NCBI GenBank assembly: GCA_015680685.1
Contig: MNCI01013653.1
Location: 25,828-89,827 of the forward strand
From: Gnetum montanum
Lineage: Eukaryota > Streptophyta > Gnetopsida > Gnetales > Gnetaceae
Direction: 5' to 3'
DNA: 64,000 nucleotides
Positions 22,956-35,390 of this stretch are shown here, piece after piece; position 1 is the stretch's first letter, and every line of letters begins with the position of its first letter. Both the position numbers and the translations under genes were made by a program. The notes under the pieces are model-generated. The model did no database searches, had not been told where the DNA came from, and saw only the letters and a program-made list of their open reading frames with translations.

Positions 22956-24115
22956 TAACGTTTAGAGGGCTTTCTTCAAAGACGTCGATAAAGAATACGA
23001 AACACCAAAGGGGTAAAGGCATCAACAACGTCCGTCGAAGATTGCTCAAATTTCACTCTGTCAAACCTGGAAGTGCAATGGTAGGGGAGGGAAGAAAGCA
23101 TAGGAGGAATTTTACAGAAGTGAAAGGAGGGAGGTTCAGAGAAGACTCAAGCATGTGAACATGAAACTTTTGTGAACAAGTCATTACATCTTTTTGTGAA
23201 TGTATTTGGAAGAGGTTACGCCATCATGCTGTATATGAAGGGCTTGCGTGGATGAGTTGTGTTACGCCCGTGTGGCCTAGATGAGTTATTTTACATCCAT
23301 TTTTTTTTTTTGCAAATTACATTCCATGAGGTGAGTTGCATTATGTCAGTTCATGGACATGATGATGCGAAAGAATTGATTAAATGTTCGCACTCTATAC
23401 AAGCAAGGAAGAGGGTAAAGGCAATCGTAAGGATAAGGGAAGGAGAAAGCAAAGTAAGGTATCTGGTGAAGGGAGAGGTAGGTTTTGCACTCCCAAGTAG
23501 CCAGGCTAATCTGAGCAGCTACTTTAGAACGCTATGATGCTTCGCCTTCTAGTGAATGCATTCTCGATCAACGCTGTCGTAACAAGTAACCTACAAAACA
23601 TAACAGAGAGCAGAGTGCAAAAGCAATCGTCCTACTCACTAAGGAGGGATGCTGTTGAAAAAAGCGCCATACAAAGTGAAAAGGATAGTGTAGGCGATGA
23701 AACAGGGACCATAGCAAGGAGCTAAGATCCCAATGTTGATGTTGTAGTTCATGAAGCTGCCTTCGACAGCTAAATTCATCTTGCTCAAATGACTTGGCAA
23801 AGAACCAATCAAATGAATCTGCTAAGCCAGAGTCTGGTCTGGTGACGACGATGGATGGAGGCTGCTGAGACTATGGATGACCACAACTTCTTAGGGGCCC
23901 CAAGTAGTGAAGTTGATCCCAGGAGCTGCAACTATAGAGCGGTTGTCGTAGCAACATCTCTCAGGGGTCAGTAGTATGCCTTTTGGCATCTCCGAGGAAT
24001 CAATAGGATGCTAGTGGGGTAGCGGCATTGCGTCTGTTCCAATACCTTACCCGATCCAGCTAGTAAAGATGCAGTGCAAGAGTGATTATGGTCACTTGCT
24101 TTGTGGATTTTCTAT
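22956..24115. other. 3' non-coding region of element B
   Basis: No pol-like or conserved coding sequence seen on either strand. It contains scattered TTACGC / GCGTAA words like those of the LTR. The small open stretches here show no recognisable motif. Confidence 0.4.
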
Positions 24116-24119
24116 TGAC

Positions 24120-24485
24120 AGATTCCAGTTTTGAATCCTAGTTGACTATTGTTGCTGGTTTTAAGCCTCAGTAGGTTGTGGTCCCGGTTAAAAATCTGGG
24201 CAGACTGAAACCTGCTAGTTTTACATCGTAGTGGACTGTGGAAGAGCTAGTTTATGGTCCCAGCAGATCGTGTTGTGGGTGTTAGTTTTATTTCGTGACC
24301 TAGGGAAAAGTATTTGTTGGTTTAGCATCTCAACAAACATGTGCTTACCTTTCCAGTTTCACATCATGGCAGATGGTCGGAAACTTTGTCAGTTTAGCGT
24401 CTTGATGGACGTGTGCGAGAAATGCCAGTTTTACGTCATAGCATACATGTACAAATTTGCTAGTTTTACATCATAGAGGATGTTT
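24120..24485 (-). repeat. Degenerate TAAACT minisatellite after integrase (B)
   Basis: On the plus strand it reads as repeated GCCAGTTTTACATCRTAGYGGA-like units; on the element's sense strand these are TCCACTAYGATGTAAAACTGG, the same theme as in A and C at the same position. Confidence 0.7.
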
Positions 24486-24514
24486 GTTACCTTGTGTTTG
24501 AGCTGAGTTGATCT

Positions 24515-25600
24515 TTAGATGTAGTACCGCTTCAAATACAGATGATTCACTAGATTTGGTAGGTCGTTGTCGTCGATATCCGCTAACTTGAATGCTCCAT
24601 TGTCGTATGCGTCGATGACTAGGAAAGGGCCTTCCCAGTTTGAAGAGAATTTTCCTACTAGTTCATGAATGGCCTTGAAAAATAAGTCTCCTTTCTTGAT
24701 AGGTTGTTGATGCATATTGTGCCGATGCTTCTATCTCTGTTTGTCCTAATATCTTTTGATGGTCTTGAGCGTCTGGATGCATTTCTCCTCCACTGAGTCT
24801 AAATCCATGATTCTAGACTCATTATGTTGAGTCTCATTTATAACCATGGAGAGGACCATCCGCAATCAGGGAACCTGTAATTCCAAAGGTAACACGGCTT
24901 TGGATCCATAGACTAGAATGTAGGGCATCCTGTCCATAGTTGTTATGCACGTCATACGATACGCCCATAACATGTAGAGGATTTCTTCAGGCCATCATTT
25001 TTTGTTGTTGCTAAGCATCTTATTAAGTAGATTAATAATTACCTTGTTTGTTTCTTCTGCTTGACCATTTTCTTGCAGGTAATAGGGTGAAGAAAAATAT
25101 TTCTTGATACCAAGATTATCGCAAAAATATTTGGTTTCTGTACTACTAAATTGTCGCCCGTTGTCAGTCACAATAGTCATAGGGAGTCCAAATCTTGTTA
25201 CTATATTGTCTAAGATGAAATGGAAAACCTATTGAGATGTAATCTTCCATAGGGGAAGAGCCTCAACCCACTTTGTGAAATACTCAGTGGCAGTGATAAT
25301 GGAACTATGTCCTGCGGAAGATTTAGACGCAATGGGACCTATGATATCTAGTCCCCATCATTGGAATGGCCAAGTAATCTGTGTAGTGTGTAACTTGGTT
25401 GGTGACACATGTATTAATTTTGTGTAACATTGGCACATGTCACACGTCTTAACTTTGGTAAGGCAATCTTTTTCCATTTATGGACAATAGTACCCTAGGC
25501 GTCTGATCTTAGCGGCCATGGCTCGCGAGGCTACGTGTCCTCCACACAGCCCCTCTTGGACTTCGCTAACTATTCATTGTGCTTGGTAATTATTAACACA
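24515..25600 (-). pseudogene. Integrase, element B
   Basis: The catalytic core shows TDNGRQFSSTETK and NGQAEETNK (24995-25180); the C-terminal part at 24515-24715 has KKGDLFFKAIHELVGKFSSN and GAFKLADIDDNDLP. The zinc-binding part lies around 25430-25600 with several stops. Order and motifs match integrase of A and C. Not functional because of stops between the open parts. Confidence 0.85.
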
Positions 25601-26320
25601 AGATAGCAATACCCCATCGAAAGAGCGTCTATAGAGAGTATTGTCTCTGATGATGACATATTGCGTGGCACGCTTGCACACTGCATCTTTTTTTGCATAT
25701 GTTAGCTCATGTGGTGGTTCGCCATGTAGAAGGTAAGTCTTATTGTTGTTGTACCATTCTGGCATTCCTCCCGCGTTTAATGAAGATATTTGTACTTCTT
25801 GAATGATAGGATTTGTACATTCCATCATTAAAGAAGGCCAAGTGATAAACAAGTGTGGTGGCACGTTTAGTGCCAGTGTGGCCAGTGCATCGGCCAGAGA
25901 GTTTTCCTTACGCACCACGTGTTGGGCATCGATTGTCACAAATTATTTTAGGAGATATTTAGCCATATTTTAGTAGGGTTGTAGATGCAAAGCTTGTAGG
26001 CATATACTCCTGTAATTTGATTGATGATGAGCATCGAATTACCTTGGATTGCCAAGTATTGAACGTTGAGTTCTTTGATTGTCAACAATCCTCTGAGAAG
26101 CCCCTCATACTTTGCCACGTTGTTCGTACAAGGGAAGACCAGGCAGTAAGCCAGTGGATGCACATCCTTAGGGGAAAGCGTAATGATAGTAGCAGCATTT
26201 CCACCTCTAGTAGTTAAAGCTCCATCAAAGTATAACATCGCTTCAAGGCTTGTTGATATAGGGCTTACACTATGTACATGCTCATCTGAAAATTCTGGCT
26301 CTATCGTAGCTTGATAGTTA
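25601..26320 (-). pseudogene. Second (archaeal-type) RNase H, element B
   Basis: Motifs in order on the minus strand: LYFDGALTTRGG, NVAKYEGLLRGLL, IQGNSMLIINQI (Asp of the GDS motif changed to Asn) and VRKENSLADALATLAL. The Asp change at a metal-binding position would impair catalysis. Diagnostic of the Tat lineage. Confidence 0.8.
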
Positions 26321-27993
26321 ATAGGCGATGTCGTTAGCTGGTTAGCTATAGCCTGACCTTTGGTGGATGATTGGCCAACATAATGTAAATCGAATTTAAC
26401 TATGATAGCTTTCCAATAAGCTATTCTACTACTCTCATACAAGTTGTTTGAGATAGTTCGCAGAACATTGTTTTTGCAAATTATGTTGACCTGACTGCAG
26501 AAAAAATAATGCCTACATTTTTTGAGTGCGAAAACCAATGCCAAAAAGTTACGCTCCACTTCATTGTCCCTTGTTTCGTATGCAAATAAAGCATGACTAA
26601 GATAATAGATAGGGGCTTCTGACCCGTCATTCCTTTCTTGGCAAAGTAACACAGCTATAGACACATCCGAGTTTTCTAGATAAATGTAAAAAGGTTGATC
26701 CCTTTATGATGGTAAAACTATTGGTAAGTGTTGCAGCTCCTTTTTCAAGTTGTCAAATGCACGCTGGCAGTCATCGGTCCATTCAAAATTAACACCCTTC
26801 TTAAGGAGATGTTGCATGGGATGTAATTTATCTATTAACTTCGAAATGAACCACCTAATAAATTGTAGTCTGCCCTACAACCCACGTAGTTCGTTAAGGT
26901 TTTTAGGTGGCATTAAATCAATGATGGCTTTAACCTTGTTGGGGTCGACTCAGATGTCAGTCTCTGATACCACAAACCCTAACATGCATCCATTTTTGAC
27001 TCCGAATACACATTTCTTTGGGTTGAGCCATAAGTCATGCTTAAGAAATCATTTAAGAACTCACTATAGATCGTTCAATTGATCTTCTGACTTTACAGAC
27101 TTGACAGCTATGTCATGCACATAGTCGTTCAATCTCCCTAAGAGGTAGTCGCTAAAGATGTATTTCATGGCTCGTTGATACGTTTCTCCAGTTTTTTTTA
27201 GCCCGAAGGGTATCATAGTGTAATAGAAAGTCCCCCAGGGAGTCATAAATATTGTGGTCAATTCATGTTCTAGATTAATACGAATTTGATTATAACCTGA
27301 GAAACCATCCATAAAGGATAGAAGTACATGACCAGCTGTTGTATCAATTAGTTGGTCGATACTCAGTAATGAAAAATTATCCTTAATCATGGCTTTGTTC
27401 AAATCCCAGAAGTCTATGTAGATGCCTGTGCCTCTCGTTTTCTTAGAGACAACCATGATGTTGGAAACCCAATCTGAGTAATCGACTGCGCAAATGAAAC
27501 CATCCTGATATAGCTTAGTGATTTCATTATGCACTTCTAGCATGATCTCTGACTTAATCTTTCATACCTTATGTCTAATTTCTTTGATGCGTGGGTCTAA
27601 AATTATGTTATGTTGTATTAATCTCAGGTCTAATCCCGACATGTCTTCATATGACCATGCAAATACAACAGCGTTGTTTTGGAGCACTTGTGTTATGTCA
27701 CTCTACGTCTGTTGGTCCAAGAGGGAACTAACCCTAAGATTTTTATTTTCTCCTTTGTGCGTAACCACAGGGACCTCGCTGAGAGGTCCCTTGGTCACAT
27801 CACTAGCTTCCAGGTCGAGAGTTCGAGCCAGATGTTCTGGCTAGTCTGGGGATATTTTTGATGTTGCTATGGTTGTGTCACAAAGGGAAAGGTTTGTTCC
27901 TATTAACGTGTGATTGAGCTATCTAATGATCTCCCCATATGGGCCTGTTAAGGCTAAGGGTGTAGATAAAGCTGCGTCCATTTGCGAATTGCC
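26321..27993 (-). pseudogene. Reverse transcriptase and first RNase H, element B
   Basis: Homology starts at 27993, immediately after CAG (27994-27996), with the LTGPYGEII motif. It continues with AVDYSDWVSNIMVVSKKTRG, LLSFMDGFSGYNQI, IPFGLKKTGETYQ and the catalytic box YVHD (27112-27123), in which one of the two catalytic Asp is His. RNase H follows (YYLSHALFAYETRDNEVER, 26500-26620). Stops lie between about 26670 and 27060. The copy would not encode an active polymerase. Confidence 0.88.
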
Positions 27994-28572
27994 CTGGAAA
28001 ATCGCCAAAAATAGAAGTTGTTACATTGTTTTTCTGCCAATCTGTTGAATGCTAAAAGTTTATTTTTCTTTGCGTCAGAGTTGCGTATTAGAGAAGCTTC
28101 CAGTGTAAGGTCTTAGTGGACCATTACAAATACTCACAGCTTGTGAAAAGATAATGATCCAGGCTTCCTAGATGCTAGCGTATGAAATAAGATGAAAAAT
28201 GCAACGTGGTATGTCTAGCGTGTCGAAATAATTGGATTTGAATTTTTTTACAGACTGTAGTTAATGCGACCGGATTACGAGATGATAAACTACACATTAG
28301 TTTAGGGTATTTTTAGACCACAATTTACATGATATCTATGAAATTAATGCCTTGATCTTCATGTTTCATGTCATGCTGACACTGGCATTTTGGTAAATTT
28401 ATGCATCGATCGGGTAGAAAACATTAGTTAGCTTCAAAAATTTCTTTATAAACAACCGGTTCATGCTTAGAATAGGCCATAGATATCGTGAGTTTGAATC
28501 TAGCTATAGCAGGAAGGGAGCGGAAGCAAGGCTTAAACAGATGATTTTGTGAAAACTCTTTCAATTGCAACT
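27994..28572. other. Spacer between RT of B and antisense gene copy B
   Basis: On the element strand, the sequence just upstream of RT reads GATTTTCCAG|GG, a good 3' splice site; in C the same boundary reads TTCATTGGCAG|GAG (48865-48877). A short weak TAAACT stretch is at 28280-28320. No coding content seen. Confidence 0.5.
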
Positions 28573-29203
28573 ATGGTACCAAAGGTCAAAGGGAAGAATG
28601 CTAAACTAGCAAGGATTGACAAAGTGCAGGAGAGTTTACAATGGGCTTCGTAGGCCAGGGTCGAGGCTCAGGAAGTTACTTCACTCAATAGGTAAGTCGC
28701 CTTTCATCCTCCTACACTATTGTTATGCTTGTTGCAGTGTCGTAATTATATATATTTTTTCTGAATGTGCATGTTGCGTTAGGCGTTAATATATTTTTAT
28801 GTGGACTAAGCTATTTCAGTTTGTGATATTACCTTTGTCTTCGCTGTTGGAGACGAACCTTGTATTGTTACAAGGGTTTAGGTAACATTGAGTAATACTG
28901 AGGAAACGTAGTGTATAATCAAAAAATCTAGGTATTGTACCTATGGATAGCATAATTAGGGTTCTATTTTCTTTTTCTTTACTCCCATAATAGTTGCATG
29001 TTACACTGGAGTAATACACAATGTTTCTTTCATTACCATTGTCAGAGACAGACCTTGAGCTGTTGCAAGGGTTTGGGCGATTTTGGCCATGCATTTCCAG
29101 TGAAATCTGTAATTTTCTGGGAGTCAGGAGAACCCTAATGTCAGGTAATGAATTTTTATGTCTAAATGGTTTGTGTGATAGGAATGCATTTTTTTTGGTA
29201 CAG

Positions 29204-29653
29204 AATTATGCTAAAGCCCATCCTAATAATTTTGGACATCATGGGCGTTCTATGCTACATGCATGTTCCCACGGCCAATGCTCCTCCTCCTCATGCTCAT
29301 ATAAAGGAGGAGGCGATGTGGTTCCGAAGGGGAGCGTGGGAGTTCTTGTAGTTTCTGCTTTGTAATTTTAGCGTAATCATCTGGTCACATCTACCAGGCA
29401 ATATAGTTGCTGCTATTTTAGAGATGCTACTGGTTGGCTCGACGAAGGGCATCTTGACATTTTTGACAGATGGTGCTATTGAAACTATGCGAGTGCAAGA
29501 CCATGAATAGAGCGCCAAAGGTTTGAGGCATTTGAGCTGGATCTGGGAGATGCCCAAGTTTAACTTTTATCACACCTACAACACTCTATTCGTGGCTCGT
29601 CATCTCACAACCTATTTCCAGAATCCACCTAGTACCGTGCATTATGCAGGCAG
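29204..29653 (+). pseudogene. Exon 2 of copy B: NIF/FCP1-like HAD domain
   Basis: Acceptor TTTTTTTTGGTACAG, donor CAG|GTAAGT. Encodes KPILIILDIMGVLCY (HAD motif I with the nucleophile Asp kept), FRRGAWEFL, FSVIIWSHLPGN, LSWIWEMPKFN and NTLFVARHLTTYFQNPPST. The second Asp of DxD is Met and the DDSP motif is ARHL. Two in-frame stops interrupt it. Motif order and spacing agree with copies A and C and with the NIF/FCP1 type of HAD phosphatase. Confidence 0.65.
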
Positions 29654-30133
29654 GTAAGTTTTTTCTTTTTGTGTCTTTTCGATGTGTGGAAATATGCTAA
29701 CTATTATTTACATTTACGTTGATCGTAAAGAATTCACCCATCTTCTATGATGTAGATTTTTCATCAATGACAGCAGTCTCCTGGGCGATAATGATACATT
29801 ATCATTGACCGAAAGGGCTATAAGGGAATTCACTTCTATTAGCAATGTATGGGCCACTGTCATGGGACAACTGGCATTCGAATCCTAGAATACCCTACTC
29901 CTATGCTGACTTCTTTTCCAGATGCAAAAAACTCAGATGGATGGATAGGAAGTGGACTTTGGATCCTCCCCTCACCATCACAAACATGCAAAGGAAAATC
30001 TCTCTATTTCCTTTGCCATTTGGGCCTGGTAAACTTTATTATGATGATGAATTACATCAATGTTATTAGCTGGTGATGATGTATGAAGTTGTCTCATTTT
30101 TGTTACCTTGGATTAACTATTGATTTATGTTAG

Positions 30134-31186
30134 CACTCAGGAAATCATGGGAAATTACGATCATGGCTTCCGATTGCGAGGCAAACAGTCTCTTCTTTCA
30201 TTATGGTGATATAAATGAGATACAACACTAGCTTGGCCATAGAGCAGCCCCAATTGTGTTAACCAGTAACCTTCGGGAGGGTGGACTGATGGACCTGTTC
30301 TTAGCCATAACCCCTAATGTTACTGCGGGCGAAATGTTTACCCTAGTCAACTCCTTCAGTGAAGAAGCTAAGTGTCTCTACATACGCATGCATAATGTGC
30401 ACGTAAATTTTGACATTGATGCTCAATTGTTCGCCAATCTTTTTGGCATTCCCTCCAATGGATTTCCTATAGGGGAAAAGTGGAAGAGGAGTTCCAAGTA
30501 CCAGCAAGAGATAGAGGAGTGGCTAGGGATTAAGAAGGAAGGTAAGGGAATCCCCGTTGACAGGATCGAGTTGGAGGTGGCCCATACTATTTATCCCCTT
30601 TTTCGGGCCAAAACCTTCCCCAAGACACTCTCACAGGGGAGATTCCTCACCATAGACTAGGCATGAATTATACGAGAGGTCATGGAGGAGGGGACTTGGT
30701 TCAATTGGGCGAGCTATTTTGCTGAAGGCTTGCGCGTTGAAATGGTCAAGCTTCGCAAGAAGCTTGAGTCCCGCTTCAATGTGCCTTTTTTCTTTTCCAT
30801 AACTTGCTTCTGGCATTTTGCTGAATTTCTGGTGACCCAAAGGAATGGGTTCTGGGTGCAACAAGACCGCAGCCAGATTTCCAAACCATGTATTTTCCAT
30901 GTTTTAGGAACTATCGAGTCGCAATACCCTCCTGAAGGAATCGGGGAGTCGTTGTTAGTAATAACTAGAAATATGGTGGTGCCTCAAACGTGGGGTCAAG
31001 AAAGCGTGGGTGGGGTGCTCCCCTCCTACACCAGCGATGCATCGATTGGGAAGCACATGGTGGCTGAAATAGTGGATTCATCAGTGCCACGGAAGAAGCC
31101 TCTTCTGACCAAGGAACCTACCGAGTCAGCGAGTGGTCTGGGGAAGAAGATGCAGATCAGATTTCAGAGGAGTAAGCTTCCAGTTG
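30134..31186 (+). pseudogene. Exon 4 of copy B: plant-transposon-protein-like domain
   Basis: Contains GGLMDLFLAITPNVTAGEM, MHNVHVNFDIDAQLFANLFG, EEWLGIKKEGKGIPV, IYPLFRAKTFPKTLSQ and, later, TWFNWASYFAEGLRVEM and CFWHFAEFLV. These align block for block with exon 4 of A and C. The two open parts (30256-30660, 30682-31194) are divided by two TAG/TGA-type stops. Donor TTG|GTAAGT at 31187. Confidence 0.6.
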
Positions 31187-33179
31187 GTAAGTAGTGAAAT
31201 GTATTAATGGTTATGGTTATGTTGCATACATACGATGTTATGTTGCATAATGTCTATTGAAACAGGGTAAAATACTATGTTAACTGACGATTTTGTGTGA
31301 CAGCGAAGGAGAAGATTATGGAGTGGTTGAACCCTGAAACAGGGGCTATGGTTTTGCGGTGTGATGAAGGGGCCCCAACCTTGGAAAAAGATGCCCCAGC
31401 CAATAAGGGAAGTGGTGCATAGGTTCTTATGCATGAAGAGGAAGTAGTAGCAAAAGAATGCCAAAGTCCTTTTGGCTGGGACTGGAAAAGGTAAGTGGTT
31501 TGTCATTCGGTGAAGTTAACTTTGGTCGAACGGTAAACTTTACGCTACTACTTCTACAGGTTTTATTAGTCATCATAACACCTCAGTTATGTCTTCACAC
31601 GTAATTTATCCTACATAATAGGTGATTAGAGCATAGACTTATCAACAATGGCGACCCGATCCTATGGTGAATTTTTGGATAAATTCGCCTTTATGGAAGA
31701 CGTCGGTCAATGATATGGAAGCCGGTACGTTACGATCATTACGCAGGGGTTATTGCATCGTGGCATTATGCTACCTAATTACTCTTAACCACCATTTTGT
31801 GTTACTAGGAGCTCACCTTAGATGGGATCCATTAGAGCCTATTGACTTAGACACCATCAAACCTCCATCAGAAGCGACCGTCGTGCCATGCAACATTTAC
31901 GATGAGATTCGTAAATGTGTTGTTCGCTCGACTCGCTCCTTATGGGAATGCCAAAACGTGAATGAAGACCTTTGGAAGAGACTACAAAGATCAGAGAAGA
32001 AGAAGGTGGCTCTAAGTGATGAGGTTGGGGATTTGAGGTCTCGAAATGAATTCCTACAGGCTCAGGGGACAAAAAATGAGGACTGGTGGATGGCTATTGT
32101 TGACTATGCCCGTTATTGGATGGTCTTCAAGAACAGTGTCCAGACCAGTTGTGAACTGGTCGAACAGCGGATGCAGATGGATTTCCTAACTTAGAAAAAC
32201 CAGGACTGGAAGGACTTTAGTGCAAGTGTCCAAGAATGGGGGCAGACTCAGAAAGATCATAAACATGTCTATAAATGGGAAATCACTGCGTATCATCAAT
32301 ATTACAGGGATTCTACCTTTGAGGCTCAATCCCTTTAGCTATTCCTCGATGTCATTGGTGCTTTTGAAGCATTTGAAAAGTTTCAAGAGCAAGTGACAGT
32401 AAGTGCCTCCCCAGAAAGGGAAATGACTCTTCCTAGGGGAGAAACTACCATCCCTTCCTTCTTTCCTGAACCACCCCGATGGACTCCTATGTAGAAGGGG
32501 AAGGTCAAGGTTGGAGCTAATCTAGGGGATGGGGTTTGGTCTAAGCTTACCGAGGACGAAATTATGCAACATCTGTGGGTTGGCCTAGAAAAAGTCCCTT
32601 TTGCTACCGATGCAGGACTGTCACAGGTAATTCGTAGTGTTATTGTGTTTTTGTCATACTTAGTTTTAATGGTGATGTTATTACGTGTGTCATGACTGAT
32701 CGCAGGAACGACCTAAGAAAAATCCTTAGCAAGATGAAGCTAACGAAGGTGGCGGTCCTCATGAAGAGGGTCTACAGGAAGCAGAGCGTAATGAAGATAG
32801 TCAATATCATGGCAAGCAACCCCCTACTGAAGAGCCGCACAAGGAGGGCTGCCCTCACGAAGAGATCCTTCATGAAAAGGTTGGCCCCTATGAGGATGAT
32901 TTCCTTGAAGTAGAGGTTGAGCTGGGAGATATAGGAGATAGTGGTGATAAGGGAGATGCATAGCGTGGCTGTATTAGCCATGGTTTTTATTGTGGTGGAA
33001 TAGAACGAGAGACAATATTTTTCCTTTAACGTACTAAATGCAAATTTTGTCTTGAGTTTAATGTTCTTTTGTTGTTTCCTTTTTATGTAAAGCGTAAATG
33101 GGATCATGGGTTTTGGCATTATGACAAGTCATAGTTAGTTTGAGAGCATAGCGTCAATGAAGTTACTATTTTAAAGCCA

Positions 33180-33490
33180 TTGCAGGCTTCTAAATAATTC
33201 AAATGTGAAGCGTAAATGATATTGTTAGTTTACGGCAATTTCGGGCCTTGATTAGTTCAAGCGTAAGCTATGATTGAAATAGGTAGTTTAAGGTCATTAC
33301 AGGCCATGGGTAGTTTAAGGCCATTTCGGGCCATGGCTAGTTCTAGGCCATTTCAGGCCATGGCTACATGCATGAAAGGGTAAAATAAATAACACCAAAT
33401 CGCCAGTTTTAAGCCATGGCAGGCTGTGATTAGTTTTAGGCGATTTCGGGCCTTCGCTAGTTTTAGGCCATTTTGAGCCATGGCTACAGT
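33180..33490 (-). repeat. Degenerate TAAACT-type minisatellite, junction antisense gene / protease (B)
   Basis: Plus strand shows repeated TAGTTTTAGGCCATTTCGGG and GCCATGGCTAGTT units; on the element strand these are GGCCCGAAATGGCCTAAAACT. The AAATGGCCTTAAACTAGA form is found at the same junction in A and C. Confidence 0.75.
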
Positions 33491-33599
33491 AACAATCGAA
33501 CAAGAAAGAGCGTGAACTGCATAACAAGAAACACTGTGGACTGATACAACCTATGGCACTAATGTGTTTATTCGCTAACATGTTTATTCGCTAACTCTG

Positions 33600-34435
33600 T
33601 AGTTGTTTCCTGATTACTTTTATTTTTGGTGATGCATAAGGACGAAGAGATTTATGACCTTGCTCCTTCACGTCACAATCTTCCACTTGGAATGGTAATT
33701 CAGCCCAAATTAAGCTATCATCAGCCATTTTCTTAGCCTATTCAAATGTTTGGATAGGGGACAGGTCTTCGGTAATTTTGATTTCCGAATCCTATTCCGT
33801 TTTCTATGTTATTGACAGCCTGAGGGGTTATTTCATTACCATGGATGATCACTTCTCCTCCTATGTAGGGAAGATGGATCTCATGATGGATAGGTGATGA
33901 AACTCCTCTTAGTTGAGCTAATCAAGACCTCCCCAGGATCAAGTTGAAGCCAGGCATCTCTTAGATGATAATAAATGTTGCATCTGTGGGGAATTGATCC
34001 CCTGCCACAAAGTTGATGTGCATTATCCCTTTGACTTGCACTCGTGCCCCATTGAATGACTTTAGACATGACATCATGGTAGGATTGATCTAATCAATTA
34101 GGCCTAATTTATTCACTATAGGATATGGGATGACGTTAGTGGCCGCCCCATCATCTACATGTACTCTTTGGATTCGATGTTGGCTGACCTGAATGGTGAT
34201 GAACATGGGCACCATTGTCACATGACCCTTTTCAGGATCGTTCTTAATGGACTCATCGCGAAAGGTCAACAGGGTAGGCCCAGGTTTTTCGTCGGCGAGG
34301 GGAAGCATGATGAAATGAATTGCTTCTTCGTCCGCTGGTAGGCTCTCGTCCACGAGTATGGACGTTAGCATACTAACCATAACCTCACGATGTTTCGGAG
34401 ATGTCATGAGTAAGTCATAAAGACTCAATGTTGTA
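33600..34435 (-). pseudogene. Aspartic protease region, element B
   Basis: The open part 34090-34428 starts SLYDLLMTSPKHREVMVSML and includes the active-site stretch HVDDGAATNVIPY (34134-34160). Downstream, EMPGFNLILGRS and EIHLPYIGGEVIIHGN can be read with stops down to about 33700. The same blocks, in the same order, are seen in A (5040-5760) and C (39830-40420). Confidence 0.83.
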
Positions 34436-35390
34436 TTTTTTTTGTTTTAGAGCCTATTTGACTTGCATAAAGGAATCAAAGAGATCCCATCCATGATCTG
34501 GTTTCTTGTCACCCTTTTCCTCTTCCATTCGCCCTAAGAGATAGATTTCTCAAGGGGGAGTGACATTTTGTCAAGGGCTATGTTTCTTTTGGCTAGGAGG
34601 AGATTGTTGCATTTGCGTAACTTCGTCATTTTTAGAGAGTGGGGCCAAGGGCACAGAAGCGAGGGGTTTAGGCTTGGGAAACCCCAGCGTAAGACGATCC
34701 TTGGCCGTACCAGTTGTCATACCTCCTTCTCCTTTTCTGTTAAGTTGGGATCGGGAGGTTGACTTGGAGATTTGCCCCTGCATAGGAGGGGCAGTTGATG
34801 GTTTTGGAACCATGATGACAAAGGGTGTCTTAGGTGTAGGCGTGGGCTGGGCCATAGCTTTACCAATAGCAGGCTATCAAATAATGGTCTAAGAAGGGGC
34901 TCGGAGGATAAAAGGTTGCCTTGGAGCACCACTTGTCGATGCTGATGGATTCGTTGTTTGGGGTGGGCGAGGGTGCATTCACAACACAAAGGGTTACTTT
35001 GGCTATGCCTGACTATCGCCCTCTGCACCAACCACATTGGTAGTGTATCCTGCATCATTTGCATTTAATGAATCTCAATACACATCCATGGATTTGTTTT
35101 CTGGGCGTGCCAGACTACTAATGTCTAAGATCAGGTCACCTTGATCAATCATACATTGAAGGTCATCTTTCAATGCCTAGCAGTAATCCGTGTCATGACC
35201 ACACAATTGATGGTAGTCACAAAACCGGTCCAGCCTAAAGTTCTTGGGAACTGGCGATTCATTAGGTTGGGTCAAGGAAGGGTTCTTGAGTAACTTGCAA
35301 TGGCGCCTGTGACGTTTCAGAGCTTCTTCGGACACCGCCTTGTGTCAGATATGGCCAATTCCCAATAATTACTTCAGAAGTTCTGAAGGC
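34436..35390 (-). pseudogene. gag C-terminal region, zinc knuckle and proline-rich linker, element B
   Basis: Zinc knuckle CDYHQLCGHDTDYC at 35180-35221 with the plant form YH...GHDT..C, then MIDQGDLILD, then linker motifs QPFILRAPS and TPFVIMVPKP, fewer than in A and C. Several stops at former Gln or Trp codons. Connects gag to the protease. Confidence 0.72.

Larger units (their letters stand above)
28573..32963 (+). pseudogene. Antisense multi-exon gene, copy B (HAD-like + transposon-protein-like + coiled coil)
   Basis: Runs opposite to element B, between its RT and protease. Proposed exons: 1 28573-28691 (start MVPKVKGKNAK), 2 29204-29653, 3 29756-30028, 4 30134-31186, 5 31304-31490, 6 uncertain within 31560-31735, 7 31809-32626, 8 32706-32963. 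GT-AG sites align with copies A and C at the exon 2/3, 4/5, 6/7 and 7/8 borders. Exon 7 starts GAHLRWDP (A: GAKLKWDP; C: GARLEWDP) and is rich in Glu, Lys and Gln with heptad-like spacing. Exon 8 is strongly acidic and ends GDSGDKGDA. Stops occur in exons 1, 2, 4 and 7, mostly TAG. This copy retains the first Asp of the HAD motif (LDIMGVL). It is the only copy not broken by another element or truncated, but it is still dead. Confidence 0.75.

Noticed and set aside
34560-34892. 110-residue plus-strand ORF, Gly/Cys-rich
   Set aside because: Shadow of the proline-rich linker of element B read on the wrong strand.
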